From JBFWUW01 sp050247075 (GTDB lineage: Bacteria; Planctomycetota; Planctomycetia; Pirellulales; JBFWUW01), in NCBI GenBank assembly GCA_050247075.1, contig JBFWUW010000040.1, positions 1-62,904 on the forward strand: a stretch of DNA of 62,904 bases, in the 5' to 3' direction. The notes below the pieces were generated by a model. It was not told the origin of the DNA, did no database searches, and saw nothing but the letters and a program-made list of their open reading frames with translations. Both the position numbers and the translations under genes were made by a program. This document shows positions 41,518 through 50,480 of the stretch, in pieces. Each line of letters opens with the position of its first letter. The stretch's first letter is position 1.

Positions 41518-42201
41518 TCAAGTGTGGAAAATAAATGCCCCAATCAGCGCGATCCACAAAATGATTAGTAAAAGCACCGCCAACGGGGCGAGCGCCGTTG
41601 CAATTTTGTCCGACAGAGTGACCTTGTAGATGCCGTCGGTCGGTTTGGCATGAAAATGTTCCAGCACCTGGCGTGCCGCTTCTCCGTCGCGATAGGGGAC
41701 CTGCACGATCCACCACGCGCCGTCTGCGTAGATGCGGCCACGTATTCCATGGATGGACAACCGTTCCTGAATCAGCACGTCGGGCCATTCTCTTCGAACC
41801 CTGCCAGCGACGACGGGGTCGCTGTCCGTCAAGCCCGCGGCCAGTGGTCCGGCCCCCATCGGAGGAGCCTGGCTTTGGATACGAGTGATACTCGCGCGAA
41901 TTCGGTCGGCCGATTTGGGCGGCGTTTGCGTCCATGAAGCGATCGGGGGATCCAACACGGATGACGACGTTGGCTGGACAGTTGCCGCGGCCTCGTCGTC
42001 CGATTGCGCGGCAGGCCGCGGCTGCTCATCGGCGGTTGGCCCGCCATATTGCGACAACAGAAACGTCAGCAAGCGAACATACGCCCGGCGGCCCCAATCG
42101 AGGAGGCTTGCGCGTCCTGTTTGTTGAGAGTCGAGCAGCTCCTGTCGGCACTCAGCCAACCGGCTTTGCCATTCCGCAACCAACTGCGAGCGATTGGTCA
42201 T
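41518..42201 (-). CDS. Unknown tail-anchored protein (227 aa)
   Basis: The protein begins MTNRSQLVAEWQSRLAECRQ, with a helical N-terminus, then a disordered P/Q/T-rich middle and a small alpha/beta patch (REWPDVLIQERLSIHGIRGR, WWIVQVPYRDGEAARQVLEH). It ends in a single hydrophobic helix, LAPLAVLLLIILWIALIGAF, so it is probably anchored by its C-terminus with the bulk in the cytoplasm. GGAG precedes the ATG. No family is recognised. Confidence 0.75.
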   Translation of the reverse strand: MTNRSQLVAEWQSRLAECRQELLDSQQTGRASLLDWGRRAYVRLLTFLLSQYGGPTADEQPRPAAQSDDEAAATVQPTSSSVLDPPIASWTQTPPKSADRIRASITRIQSQAPPMGAGPLAAGLTDSDPVVAGRVRREWPDVLIQERLSIHGIRGRIYADGAWWIVQVPYRDGEAARQVLEHFHAKPTDGIYKVTLSDKIATALAPLAVLLLIILWIALIGAFIFHT

Positions 42202-42575
42202 GGTGCGATACTCCGCCGTGTGCCGCTAATTTGGGCGTAGCCAGGTCAACAACACGGCTTGCCGCATTCTATCCCTGGACCGACATGGAACGCAAATTGC
42301 CGCCGTCGAAAGCAGACTATTGAAAAAGATGCGTTGCCTGCGCGTTGAATGCGCACCGCCAACCAGCCGGGGCAAGGTGAAAACCACGAATCGAACGAAT
42401 AAGGAACCGACGGTACGAGCTTTTCTAGTCGCCGCCCAGCCCCCTATTCCCCAAGCGCTTTTCCACTCGGGAGATCCATTCGTTCGATTCGTTCGATTCG
42501 TGGTCTTCTCATGTCGGGAGTGGGCTCCTGTAATTCGATCGGCGATGGAATCGCCTCCTACAGCGCGCGGCCACC
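42202..42575. other. Convergent/leader gap with composite repeat copy B
   Basis: 374 bp without a gene. Almost all of it is composite repeat copy B (42319-42562), which ends 14 bp from the VOC gene stop. Confidence 0.7.
42319..42562. repeat. Composite repeat, copy B
   Basis: It starts ATTGAAAAAGATGCGTTGCC and proceeds through AATGCGCACCG, AACCACGAATCGAACGAAT, TTCTAGTCGCCGCCC and the right arm GATTCGTTCGATTCGTGGT. It ends in the REP unit TCGGCGATGGAATCGCCTCC then TACA (42539-42562). Compared with copy A it has several point changes and a deletion in the left arm. Confidence 0.75.
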
Positions 42576-42950
42576 CTATTCATCGACCCACTGAAACACC
42601 CGTACTCGGTTGCCGTCAGGATCTTTAACGGTGAACTCGGCGTAGCCTTCGGGATCGACTCGCGGCTGGCTTGGTCTCGACTCCGCCTTGATCAACTCTT
42701 GTAGTACCCGCGGCAAATTGCTGACTTCAAAGGCCAGGCTCCAGCGACCACTGGGCAAATCGACCTTGTCGCGTCCCAACAGCGTTAGCTTGGTCTCGCC
42801 CGCCGCTAATAAGGCGTACTGACCTTCCTCGGACCGCAACAACACGGGCAGTCCCAAGGAGATGGAGTACCAGCGGAGCATCTGCGCCCAGCGCGTGGTG
42901 CGCAGTTCCATGCTAAACAGGCTGGGCGTGGTCGAAGCGGAGATCGACAT
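42576..42950 (-). CDS. VOC-family (glyoxalase-like) protein
   Basis: The protein of 124 residues starts at 42950 (MSISASTTPSLFSMELRTTR). It has a single betaalphabetabetabeta repeat pair of the VOC type: MLRWYSISLGLPVLLRSEEG, YALLAAGETKLTLLGRDKVD, RWSLAFEVSNLPRVLQELIK, and YAEFTVKDPDGNRVRVFQWV. Metal ligands are not obvious (a terminal E is present, the first H is absent). It may be a non-enzymatic or bleomycin-resistance-like relative. The frame opens at 43160, but the extra 70 residues look like non-coding sequence. Confidence 0.75.
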   Translation of the reverse strand: MSISASTTPSLFSMELRTTRWAQMLRWYSISLGLPVLLRSEEGQYALLAAGETKLTLLGRDKVDLPSGRWSLAFEVSNLPRVLQELIKAESRPSQPRVDPEGYAEFTVKDPDGNRVRVFQWVDE

Positions 42951-43299
42951 GGCGGTATCTGCAAGATCGGGATGACTTACGGCGATCGTGAATGGACCAG
43001 CATTGCTAGCAATCGTTAAGAGTGGTCGTAAAGATGGCCCCAGTACCATCATCGGTCTGCCGTAAGTCGCCTGCTGATTATAATTTAGGTAGCGTCGCAT
43101 TTCATGGAAGAAGTTGCCCGGCGGCTCCGCCGGACTGACATTGACCATCCACGCCATCACACTAAAATACTGTCTCTCTTGGAGTTACGAGAATTAAGCG
43201 ACGTTCTTGCCCAACGGCGGATTTCGTCGGAATCGTGGCGTCGTCAGCACCGCCAGGCCGATTTATCGCCGTCAGTGACGGCTCCTATACAGATTGCTC
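42951..43299. other. Divergent gap with REP at the lysS leader
   Basis: 349 bp between the VOC and lysS starts. A REP-like unit (43265-43288, CGCCGTCAGTGACGGCTCCT) ends 11 bp before the lysS ATG, so the palindrome is part of the lysS 5' leader and may affect ribosome access. Nothing else is seen. Confidence 0.6.
43265..43288. repeat. REP-like palindrome in the lysS leader
   Basis: TCGCCGTCAGTGACGGCTCC then TATA. The stem GCCGTC/GACGGC is the compensated variant also seen at 20290 and 40250. It covers the place where a ribosome binding site would be expected for the ATG at 43300. Confidence 0.65.
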
Positions 43300-44871
43300 A
43301 TGGCCAAACCAGCTTCAGGCGGCGAACAACCAGGCAGCGAACCGGTCCACGAATCGGCCCGACGGGAGAAAATGCGCCGCTTGCAAGAGCGCGGCATCGA
43401 TCCCTGGGGGCAACGCTTTGACGATCAACAGCCGATCGGCACCATTCGCAAACTGTCTGGCCACGTCATTTATCGCAGCGAAGCGGGTGAGGACATTGCC
43501 TTGCCGTTGGAGGGGGAGGCCGACTTCAAGGCCTGGCTAGCCGCGCAGCCACCCGGCGAACAACATGGCCCGCGCGTGCGCGCGGCGGGGCGGATTGTGT
43601 TGCAGCGCAAGACGGGCAAGCTGATTTTTTTGGACATCAAGGATTGGACCGGCCGCATTCAGGTGTTGATCGGCAAGAGCCAGGTCGGCGACGACGGCTG
43701 GGCTACCGCCGAGTGCTTTGACCTGGGCGATCTTGTCGGCGTGGATGGCGAGTTGAAGCGCACCAAGCTGGGCGAGTTGACTATCTTCGCGGATCAATTG
43801 CATTTTTTGACAAAGTCGATCGAGCCGCCGCCCGACAAGTTTCACGGCATCCACGATGTGGAGTTGCGGCAGAGGATGCGGTACGTCGATCTAGTCCATA
43901 CCGACGGCGTCCTCGACCGCTTCCGGCAGCGCTCGCAAATCGTCAAGTCGATCCGCAACACACTAGCCGGCGAAGGCTTCATGGAGGTCGAAGGGCCAAC
44001 GCTACATTCCATGGCCGGCGGTGCGGCGGCCCGCCCCTTCAAGACGCACCACAACGCCTTGGGCATGCCACTGTTCCTGCGGATCGCGCTGGAGCTGCAT
44101 CTCAAGCGGCTGCTGGTCGGCGGTATCGAACGGGTCTACGAGCTAGGCCGCGTCTACCGCAACGAGGGGATCAGCCCGCGTCACAATCCAGAATTCACCA
44201 TGCTGGAACTGTACCAGGCCTATGGCGATTATCGCACGATGATGGACCTGACGGAGAAGCTGATCGTCAGCGCCATCGACGCCACCGGTCAGGACCGCAA
44301 ATTGACTTGGGGGGACAAGACGATCGACTTTTCGCCGCCGTTTGCTCGGCGGACGTATGACGAACTCTTCGCCGAAAGCACGGGCGTAGCCGCCGACGAC
44401 GCGGCCGGCGTAGCCGCGTTGGCCCAGAAGATTGGCTTTGCGACGGCCGGCAAGCATGCCGACGTGATCAAGAGCGAAGTCTTTGAGGAATCGGTGGAGG
44501 ACCGGCTGAAAGGGCCGATCTTCGTCATGGACTACCCGGCCAGCATTTGCCCCTTGACCAAGCGAAAGCGCGATAACCCAGCCGTGGCCGAGCGGTTTGA
44601 ACTGTTCGTGGAAGGGATGGAAGTCGCCAACGCCTACACGGAGTTGAACGACCCCGACTTGCAAGAACAGTTGTTTCGCACCCAGTTGGACGGCCAGAAG
44701 GAAGAAGACTCGATGGCCAAAATGGACCACGACTTCATCCGTGCGCTACGCCACGGCATGCCCCCGGCCGGCGGCTTGGGCATCGGCATCGACCGCCTGG
44801 TGATGCTGCTGACCAACGCCCAGACGATTCGAGACGTCGTGCTGTTTCCATTGTTGAGACAAACAGAATAG
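43300..44871 (+). CDS. lysS: Lysyl-tRNA synthetase, class II
   Basis: The 523-residue protein has an N-terminal OB domain (RVRAAGRIVLQRKTGKLIFL) and the class II core: FMEVEGPTLHSMAGGAAARP (motif 1), ERVYELGRVYRNEGISPRHN with PEFTMLE (motif 2), and GLGIGIDRLVMLL (motif 3). MAGGAAARPF in place of the usual IxGGAxARPF and EMEVANAYTELNDP support the LysS assignment. ATG at 43300 lies just behind a REP unit; no clean ribosome site is visible. The gene charges tRNA-Lys. Confidence 0.94.
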   Translation: MAKPASGGEQPGSEPVHESARREKMRRLQERGIDPWGQRFDDQQPIGTIRKLSGHVIYRSEAGEDIALPLEGEADFKAWLAAQPPGEQHGPRVRAAGRIVLQRKTGKLIFLDIKDWTGRIQVLIGKSQVGDDGWATAECFDLGDLVGVDGELKRTKLGELTIFADQLHFLTKSIEPPPDKFHGIHDVELRQRMRYVDLVHTDGVLDRFRQRSQIVKSIRNTLAGEGFMEVEGPTLHSMAGGAAARPFKTHHNALGMPLFLRIALELHLKRLLVGGIERVYELGRVYRNEGISPRHNPEFTMLELYQAYGDYRTMMDLTEKLIVSAIDATGQDRKLTWGDKTIDFSPPFARRTYDELFAESTGVAADDAAGVAALAQKIGFATAGKHADVIKSEVFEESVEDRLKGPIFVMDYPASICPLTKRKRDNPAVAERFELFVEGMEVANAYTELNDPDLQEQLFRTQLDGQKEEDSMAKMDHDFIRALRHGMPPAGGLGIGIDRLVMLLTNAQTIRDVVLFPLLRQTE

Positions 44872-44875
44872 AGGG

Positions 44876-44962
44876 AATTTTCGATTTTCGATTTTTGAAT
44901 TGAAAAGGTGGTCAGCCGGATTGGATGGTTGCAATCCAAAATCGAAAATCCAAAATCAAAAA
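44876..44962. repeat. AT-rich imperfect inverted repeat before the ABC operon
   Basis: TTTTCGATTTTCGATTTTTGAA (44877-44898) is partly complementary to CAAAATCGAAAATCCAAAATCAAAA around 44937-44962. It lies between the lysS stop and the start of the permease gene and could be a weak terminator or leader structure. Confidence 0.45.
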
Positions 44963-44986
44963 TGTCTTCCCGCCAAAGGATTGGCC

Positions 44987-46507
44987 ATGTACAAACTGCT
45001 GCTCTGCTGGCGGTACCTCCGCACGCGGTATATTGCCCTGGCGTCGATCATTAGCGTGACGCTGGGAGTGGCCACGATGATCGTGGTCAACAGCGTGATG
45101 CAAGGGTTCACCGTGGAGATGCGGGATAAAATCCACGGCATTCTCTCGGACTTGGAATTTCGCAGCCACTCGATGTCGGGCTTTGCCGATCCCGAAGGCG
45201 TGATGGCGAAAATCCGCCAGACAGCCGGCGACGATATCGAGAGCATGACGCCCACCGTACAGGTGCCGGCCATGCTCACCTATCAATACGGCGGCCAAAA
45301 CGTCTTGCGGCAAGTGCAAATTGTCGGCATCGATCCCCAGACGCAAAGCGCGACCAGCGATTTTGGCAAGTATCTATTGCATCCCGTCAACCGGGACGAT
45401 TTCAACTTCGAACTGCGCGAGGATGGCTGGGATTCCAGGACTAGCGAGGACATTGAAGAAGGCCGAATCGGTTCGCGGCCCGAACTGGCCATGGGCGGCT
45501 GGAACTACCGCCGCCGCAAAGCCCAGAACCACCGCCGTTATCGCGAGTCCACCCAGCCGCCACCAGACGAAGTGCCCGCCGCGGCCGGCCCCATTGATCC
45601 GTTTGCCGCCCGGCAAGAAGAACCAGAAGCCGTGTTCGATCCCGAACGCGACCAACATTCCGGCATCGTGATGGGCATTGCCCTGGCGAACTACCGCACG
45701 GTCGATAAGGAAGAACATTTCTTGCTCCTGCCGGGCGACGACGTCCAGCTTACCTTTCCGAGTGCTGGCACGCCCCCCAAGGCAGTCGATGACCTGTTTA
45801 CGATCGTCGACTTTTACGAAAGCAAGATGAGCGAGTACGACAGCAATCTGGTCTTCGTGCCACTGCGCAAACTGCAAGAGCTGCGGGGCATGATTGAGCC
45901 CTCGACCGGCATGACCTATGTTTCGTCGATCCAGATCAAACTCAAGCCGGGCGTGGATGGCGATGAAGTCGCCAACAAGATTCGCCGCGTCTTTCCGGCG
46001 GAAGTCTATGCCTGCAACACCTGGCAAGAGAAGCAAGGCCCGCTGCTGGCCGCCGTGCAGATGGAAACGGCCATCCTTAACCTGTTGCTGTTCATGATTA
46101 TCGCCGTGGCCGGGTTTGGCATTTTGGCCATCTTTTTCATGATCGTCGTCGAAAAGACCCGCGACATTGGCGTGCTGAAATCACTGGGGGCCTCGGGCCG
46201 CGGCATCCAGGGAATTTTTCTCACCTATGGCTTGTCGCTGGGGGTGGTTGGTTCCGGGGCTGGCATGGCCTTGGGGCTGTTGTTTGTGGCATACATCAAC
46301 AACATCGCCAACTTTTTGAGTTGGTGTACCGGGCACGAAGTATTCGACCCTTCGATTTATTATTTCTCTAAGATTCCCACCGTGGTCCAGCCCTTTACGG
46401 TCGGCTGGGTGGTGGTCGGAGCGATGTTGATTGCCGTGTTGGCCAGCATCTTGCCTGCCCGCCGCGCTGCGCGGCTGCATCCCGTGGAGGCCCTTCGCTA
46501 TGAGTGA
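44987..46507 (+). CDS. LolC/FtsX-type ABC transporter permease
   Basis: The 506-residue protein has a first membrane helix (RYIALASIISVTLGVATMIV), a large extracytoplasmic domain, and three further helices in the last 150 residues (ETAILNLLLFMIIAVAGFGI, FLTYGLSLGVVGSGAGMALG, GWVVVGAMLIAVLASI), ending RLHPVEALRYE, a typical FtsX/LolC tail. The external domain contains a charged, disordered insertion (about 165-225, RRRKAQNHRRYRESTQPPP). With the next gene it forms a lipoprotein-release-type exporter. AAAGGA precedes the ATG at 44987. Confidence 0.86.
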   Translation: MYKLLLCWRYLRTRYIALASIISVTLGVATMIVVNSVMQGFTVEMRDKIHGILSDLEFRSHSMSGFADPEGVMAKIRQTAGDDIESMTPTVQVPAMLTYQYGGQNVLRQVQIVGIDPQTQSATSDFGKYLLHPVNRDDFNFELREDGWDSRTSEDIEEGRIGSRPELAMGGWNYRRRKAQNHRRYRESTQPPPDEVPAAAGPIDPFAARQEEPEAVFDPERDQHSGIVMGIALANYRTVDKEEHFLLLPGDDVQLTFPSAGTPPKAVDDLFTIVDFYESKMSEYDSNLVFVPLRKLQELRGMIEPSTGMTYVSSIQIKLKPGVDGDEVANKIRRVFPAEVYACNTWQEKQGPLLAAVQMETAILNLLLFMIIAVAGFGILAIFFMIVVEKTRDIGVLKSLGASGRGIQGIFLTYGLSLGVVGSGAGMALGLLFVAYINNIANFLSWCTGHEVFDPSIYYFSKIPTVVQPFTVGWVVVGAMLIAVLASILPARRAARLHPVEALRYE

Positions 46508-47306
46508 AGCCACTCGAATGATTGCCCCCGCGGTGCCAACCGCCCGCGTCAAAGCCGGCCCGCATGCGCTGCCGAATGGTTCGGCATCGCCAGACACGGG
46601 CACGGCACCCGTTCAAATGCAAGCTGTCGCGCTGAAAAAGCGTTATCGCAAGGGGCAGGTAGAGATACCCGTGCTGCGCGGGGTAGACCTATCGGTGCAG
46701 CGCGGCGAGTTCGTGGCCATTATCGGCCAGAGCGGGTCGGGCAAGAGCACGCTGCTGCACTTGTTGGGCACGCTCGACGCGCCAGACAGCGGCGAAGTGC
46801 GGTTTGCCGGGCAGCGGATCGATAATCTCTCCGCCCGCCGCCGCGATGCCTTCCGCAACCGGCAGTTGGGGATGATCTTTCAGTTTTACCACCTGCTGCC
46901 AGAGCTGACTTGCCTGGAGAACGTGTTGACGCCGTTGATGATTTCGCACGGCGCATGGAGCTACCACCGCCACCGCAAGCAACATGTAGAGCGTGCCAAG
47001 GAGTTGCTCAAATTGGTCGGGCTGGAACACCGGCTGAAACACCGCCCGCGCGAAATGTCCGGCGGAGAGATGCAACGCGCGGCCATTGCGCGGGCCTTGA
47101 TATCGCGGCCGGAGGTGCTGCTGGCCGATGAACCGACTGGAAACCTGGACCACCAGACGGGCGGCGACATCTTGCGAATCTTGCGAACCTTGAACGAGCA
47201 GCAGGCTCTTACTATAGTCATGGTCACGCACGACTTGGCCATCGCCCGCCAGGCCGACCGCGTGGTACGGCTGGTGCAAGGCCAGGTCGAGACAGCCGCC
47301 GCGTAG
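46500..47306 (+). CDS. ABC transporter ATP-binding protein (LolD-like)
   Basis: The 268-residue protein has Walker A GQSGSGKST, the Q-loop in GMIFQFYHLLPELTCLENV, signature LSGGE in the variant MSGGEMQRAAIARAL, Walker B VLLADEPTGNLD and H-loop MVTHD. The MacB/LolD-like MELT features fit coupling to the permease before it; the ATG lies inside the permease's last codons (8-bp overlap 46500-46507), so translation is coupled. The first 38 residues are an unusual proline-rich extension ahead of the ABC domain. Confidence 0.9.
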   Translation: MSEATRMIAPAVPTARVKAGPHALPNGSASPDTGTAPVQMQAVALKKRYRKGQVEIPVLRGVDLSVQRGEFVAIIGQSGSGKSTLLHLLGTLDAPDSGEVRFAGQRIDNLSARRRDAFRNRQLGMIFQFYHLLPELTCLENVLTPLMISHGAWSYHRHRKQHVERAKELLKLVGLEHRLKHRPREMSGGEMQRAAIARALISRPEVLLADEPTGNLDHQTGGDILRILRTLNEQQALTIVMVTHDLAIARQADRVVRLVQGQVETAAA

Positions 47307-47652
47307 CCTTGGGGCACCAAGCCGCAAATGCGCCAAGGTACACGGCACGCGTTGTCGTACGGGGGCGAATTGCAGGGCTGTGACGTATGGACGCACTCAA
47401 CCGAAAAGTCTCACTCCAACGGACCATGGTTTGAATAACCACGGATAGCACGGATCACACGGATATAAACGTGCGAGGCCGCCGTTAGTCTTAGGTGAAC
47501 GATAATATCCGCGAACGTATGGAATCAGAGATTAGAATGAAGAGCCGCCCGAATCGCTTGTTCTGACTTTCCACGGCGTGGCGAGTGTTGCCAAACATCC
47601 GCGAAATCCGTGGTTCCATCTCCTTCTTTCGAGAAGCCGCTCCGCATTGCCC
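47307..47652. other. Gap with AACCACGGAT inverted repeat
   Basis: 346 bp without a gene. AACCACGGAT (47437-47446) and ATCCGTGGTT (47606-47615) are complementary and lie 159 bp apart, with GGATCACACGGATA extending the left arm. This resembles the AACCACGAATC arms of the composite repeat. No promoter is obvious. Confidence 0.55.
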
Positions 47653-48510
47653 ATGTCGCTTAAAATCCATATCTCCGGCAAGCTATACGACAAGGAAGAC
47701 GCCAAGATCAGCGTCTACGACCACGGCTTGCTGTACGGCGATGGAGTCTTTGAGGGGTTGCGCAGCTACGGCGGCAAGGTCTTTCGGCTGGAACAGCATC
47801 TCGACCGGCTGTGGGATTCCGCCAAGGCCATCTGGCTGGAGATCCCCATCACGCGGCAAGAAATGGCCCAGGCTATTTTGCAAACGCTGCAAGCCAACAA
47901 CATTCAAGACGGCTATATCCGGCTGATGGTGACGCGGGGGGCGGGTACGTTGGGGCTAGACCCCAATCGCACCAGCAACCCGCAAGTCATCATTATCGCG
48001 GACAAGATCGCCCTCTACCCCGAGGAACTCTACACCAAGGGCTTGGAGATCGTCACGGTCAGCGTGATGCGCAACCATTCGGCCGCGCTCAGCCCGCGGA
48101 TCAAGTCGTTAAACTACTTGAACAATATTCTGGCCAAGATTGAAGGATTGCAGGCCGGCTGTATCGAAGCCCTGATGCTCAACGTAAAGGGCGAAGTCGC
48201 CGAATGCACGGGTGACAATATCTTTCTGGTGCGGCACGGCGCTTTGCGGACCCCTTCGGTGGAATCGGGCATTCTGGAGGGGATCACCCGCGAGGCCGTG
48301 ATGGAACTGGCCCGCCAGGCCGGCCTGGAAGTTCGCGAATGCCCGCTAACCAAGCACGATGTCTACATCTCGGACGAGGTCTTCTTGACCGGCACCGCCG
48401 CCGAGGTTATTCCGGTGGTCAAGGTCGATAGCCGCCGCATTGGCGATGGCACCCCCGGCCCGATCACCCGCGACCTGAAAGAACGGTTTCACGCGCTGGC
48501 CAGGGCCTAG
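47653..48510 (+). CDS. ilvE: Branched-chain-amino-acid aminotransferase
   Basis: The 285-residue protein is a fold-type IV PLP transaminase: VYDHGLLYGDGVFEGLRSY, GLDPNRTSNPQVII, PRIKSLNYLNNILAKIEG with PLP lysine K151, and GEVAECTGDNIFLVRHG. LDPNRTSNPQ and GILEGITREAVMELA match IlvE; D-amino-acid transaminases and aminodeoxychorismate lyases are less likely. It makes leucine, isoleucine and valine from their keto acids. It converges with gltA. Confidence 0.9.
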   Translation: MSLKIHISGKLYDKEDAKISVYDHGLLYGDGVFEGLRSYGGKVFRLEQHLDRLWDSAKAIWLEIPITRQEMAQAILQTLQANNIQDGYIRLMVTRGAGTLGLDPNRTSNPQVIIIADKIALYPEELYTKGLEIVTVSVMRNHSAALSPRIKSLNYLNNILAKIEGLQAGCIEALMLNVKGEVAECTGDNIFLVRHGALRTPSVESGILEGITREAVMELARQAGLEVRECPLTKHDVYISDEVFLTGTAAEVIPVVKVDSRRIGDGTPGPITRDLKERFHALARA

Positions 48511-48549
48511 TAGGCAGCGAGGAACCGCCAGGGTAAGCCGCCGGCTGCA

Positions 48550-49839
48550 TTACTTTCGCTTGTCCATCGGCACGAAGGGCCGCTGGGTCGGCCCGGTGTA
48601 GATCTGCCGGGGGCGGCAAATCTTCTTGGTGGGAGAAGCGTGCAGTTCCTTCCAGTGGGCAATCCAGCCGGGCAGCCGCCCCATGGCGAACAGCACCGTG
48701 AACATCTGCACGGGTATGCCCATTGCCCGGTAGATAATGCCCGTGAAGAAATCGACGTTGGGGTAAAGCCGCCGTTCGATGAAGTACGGATCGTGCAGGG
48801 CCACGTCCTCCAGTTCCTGGGCGATCTCGAAGATGGGATCCTTGATCTTCATCTTGGCTACCAGCCGGTCGCACATTTTCTTGATGATCGTGGCCCGCGG
48901 GTCGTAGTTCTTGTAGACGCGGTGGCCAAAACCCATCAAGCGGAAGCCGCTCCCTTTTTTCTTGGCCAGTTCGACATACTTGGCCACGTTGCCGCCGTCG
49001 GCCCGAATGGTCTCCAGCATTTCCACGCAAGCCTCGTTGGCACCGCCGTGCAATGGTCCCCACAGGGCGCACATGCCAGCCGAAATCGAAGCGAACAGGT
49101 TGGCGTCGCTAGAGCCGACCATTCGCACGGTCGAGGTGCTGCAATTCTGCTCGTGGTCAGCGTGGGCGATGAGCAATTTTTCCAACGCCTCAACAAATTC
49201 GGGGTCGTGCTGGTACTCTTCGGTCGGCACGGAGAACATCATCCGCAGAAAGTTCTGGCAGTAAGACAGGTCGTTGCGGGGGTACACAAACGGCTGCCCG
49301 ATCGACTTCTTGAAACTGTACGCCGCGATGGTCGGCAGCTTGGCCATCAGCCGGTAGATCGACATCCGCACCTGGTCGGGATCGCGCGGGTTGAGGGAAT
49401 CCTGGTAGAACGTGGAGAGGCCGCTGACCACCGAACTAAGGATGGCCATGGGGTGGGCATCGCGGGGAAACCCATTGTAAAAGCTGCGCATGTCCTCATG
49501 CAGCATGGAGTGCCGTTCCAGATGGTTCTGAAACTCCTCCAACTCGCTCTTCGTGGGGAGCGAGCCGTTGATCAGCAAATAGCTGACCTCCAAAAAGGTG
49601 CTCTTCTCGCACAAGTCCTCTATCGAGTAGCCGCGGTAACGCAGAACACCCTTGTCGCCATCCAGGAAGGTAATGGCGCTGGTGGTGGAACCTGTGGTGA
49701 CGTAGCCCTCATCCAGCGTGATATAGCCGGTCTGCGAACGGAGCGCGCCGATGTCGATGCCGCGTTCTCCCTCGGATCCTTCGATCACGGGAAACTCGAC
49801 CTCTTGATCACCAACGACTACCTTGGCCATCTCAGTCAT
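48550..49839 (-). CDS. gltA: Citrate synthase
   Basis: The 429-residue protein has the catalytic H264 (WGPLHGGANEA), H306 (GFGHRVYKNYDPRA) and D363 (YPNVDFFTG). The length and the N-terminal 45 residues (VGDQEVEFPVIEGSEGERG) are those of type II hexameric citrate synthases, which are NADH-sensitive in some bacteria. GAGGAG lies upstream of ATG 49839; an internal ATG at 49830 is possible. It starts the TCA cycle from oxaloacetate and acetyl-CoA. Confidence 0.94.
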   Translation of the reverse strand: MTEMAKVVVGDQEVEFPVIEGSEGERGIDIGALRSQTGYITLDEGYVTTGSTTSAITFLDGDKGVLRYRGYSIEDLCEKSTFLEVSYLLINGSLPTKSELEEFQNHLERHSMLHEDMRSFYNGFPRDAHPMAILSSVVSGLSTFYQDSLNPRDPDQVRMSIYRLMAKLPTIAAYSFKKSIGQPFVYPRNDLSYCQNFLRMMFSVPTEEYQHDPEFVEALEKLLIAHADHEQNCSTSTVRMVGSSDANLFASISAGMCALWGPLHGGANEACVEMLETIRADGGNVAKYVELAKKKGSGFRLMGFGHRVYKNYDPRATIIKKMCDRLVAKMKIKDPIFEIAQELEDVALHDPYFIERRLYPNVDFFTGIIYRAMGIPVQMFTVLFAMGRLPGWIAHWKELHASPTKKICRPRQIYTGPTQRPFVPMDKRK

Positions 49840-50234
49840 CTCCACTCCTCGCTGATTTTCTCGGACATTCACCACTACCGCTGGCCGCGCCGCCGCCTCG
49901 GGCACAACGCCAGCAGTTTACTCGCCGGCGCGGCGTTCCACAATTCGCCACGGCACGAATGTCGGCGGGTACAAGGCAGGACACATTTCTGGCGGCGGCA
50001 ATGTGCAGCTTGCCCGTGGCGACAACGGCGGGTGCCGGGGCCAGAAGCGCAGCGGAGTCGATGTTCCAACCGGGGTAACCCGCAGACGTGTTTGTTGGTC
50101 AGAACAGCCCGGAACGTCAACGCCGCTGGGGCTGCCCGTGGGGTTAATCGCCTGCCAGCCTCGCTGATTCGAATGGAAGAAGTGCTCTCCGACGGTGATA
50201 CTCCGCGCGGGCTCGATAGAGGCGATTTCGATCG

Positions 50235-50280
50235 CACAAAAACAAGCAGCCCCGCGGTGAGGGAATTCCGCGGGGCTGCC
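50235..50280 (-). terminator. Intrinsic terminator without an upstream gene
   Basis: On the minus strand, GCAGCCCCGCGG and CCGCGGGGCTGC form a perfect 12-bp stem (50268-50279 and 50246-50257) with a 10-nt loop. It is followed directly by TTGTTTTTGTG. This is the best intrinsic terminator in the window. The only minus-strand gene nearby is gltA, whose start is about 400 bp further down, so the terminated transcript must begin upstream, in 50290-50700. Confidence 0.75.
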
Positions 50281-50480
50281 GAAAGAGTAGGGCTTTCTCC
50301 GCCTGTTTGGCGGGCGCCCTGGGATGTCCTGCGACACCCCCCAACCGCCATCGCACACGACCGAGGGAATGGCCGTGTCGCGGCGGGCAACGTTCTAACT
50401 TGTTGTCAGACAGCAACCTTTGTCGGGCCATTGCCGGACATACAATTCATCGAACCGGCAACAGCGCCAAGATGATTGTT
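50281..50480 (-). ncRNA. Candidate small RNA or attenuated leader ending at 50235
   Basis: The extent is a guess. Only the terminator is firm. The strand above it (minus) carries two extra small hairpins, GAAAG...CTTTC at 50281-50297 and CGCCCGCCAAACAGGCGG near 50300-50316, consistent with a structured RNA. No motif of known RNAs (tmRNA, SRP, RNase P, 6S) was recognised. Confidence 0.35.

Noticed and set aside
49875..50390. 171- and 146-codon minus-strand frames between gltA and the DUF1501 gene
   Set aside because: They run through the strong terminator hairpin and have no ribosome site or family features; a non-coding RNA is more likely.
48640..50475. 611-codon plus-strand frame over gltA
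   Set aside because: gltA has its catalytic H-H-D triad; the antisense frame is rich in G, V and H without any domain.
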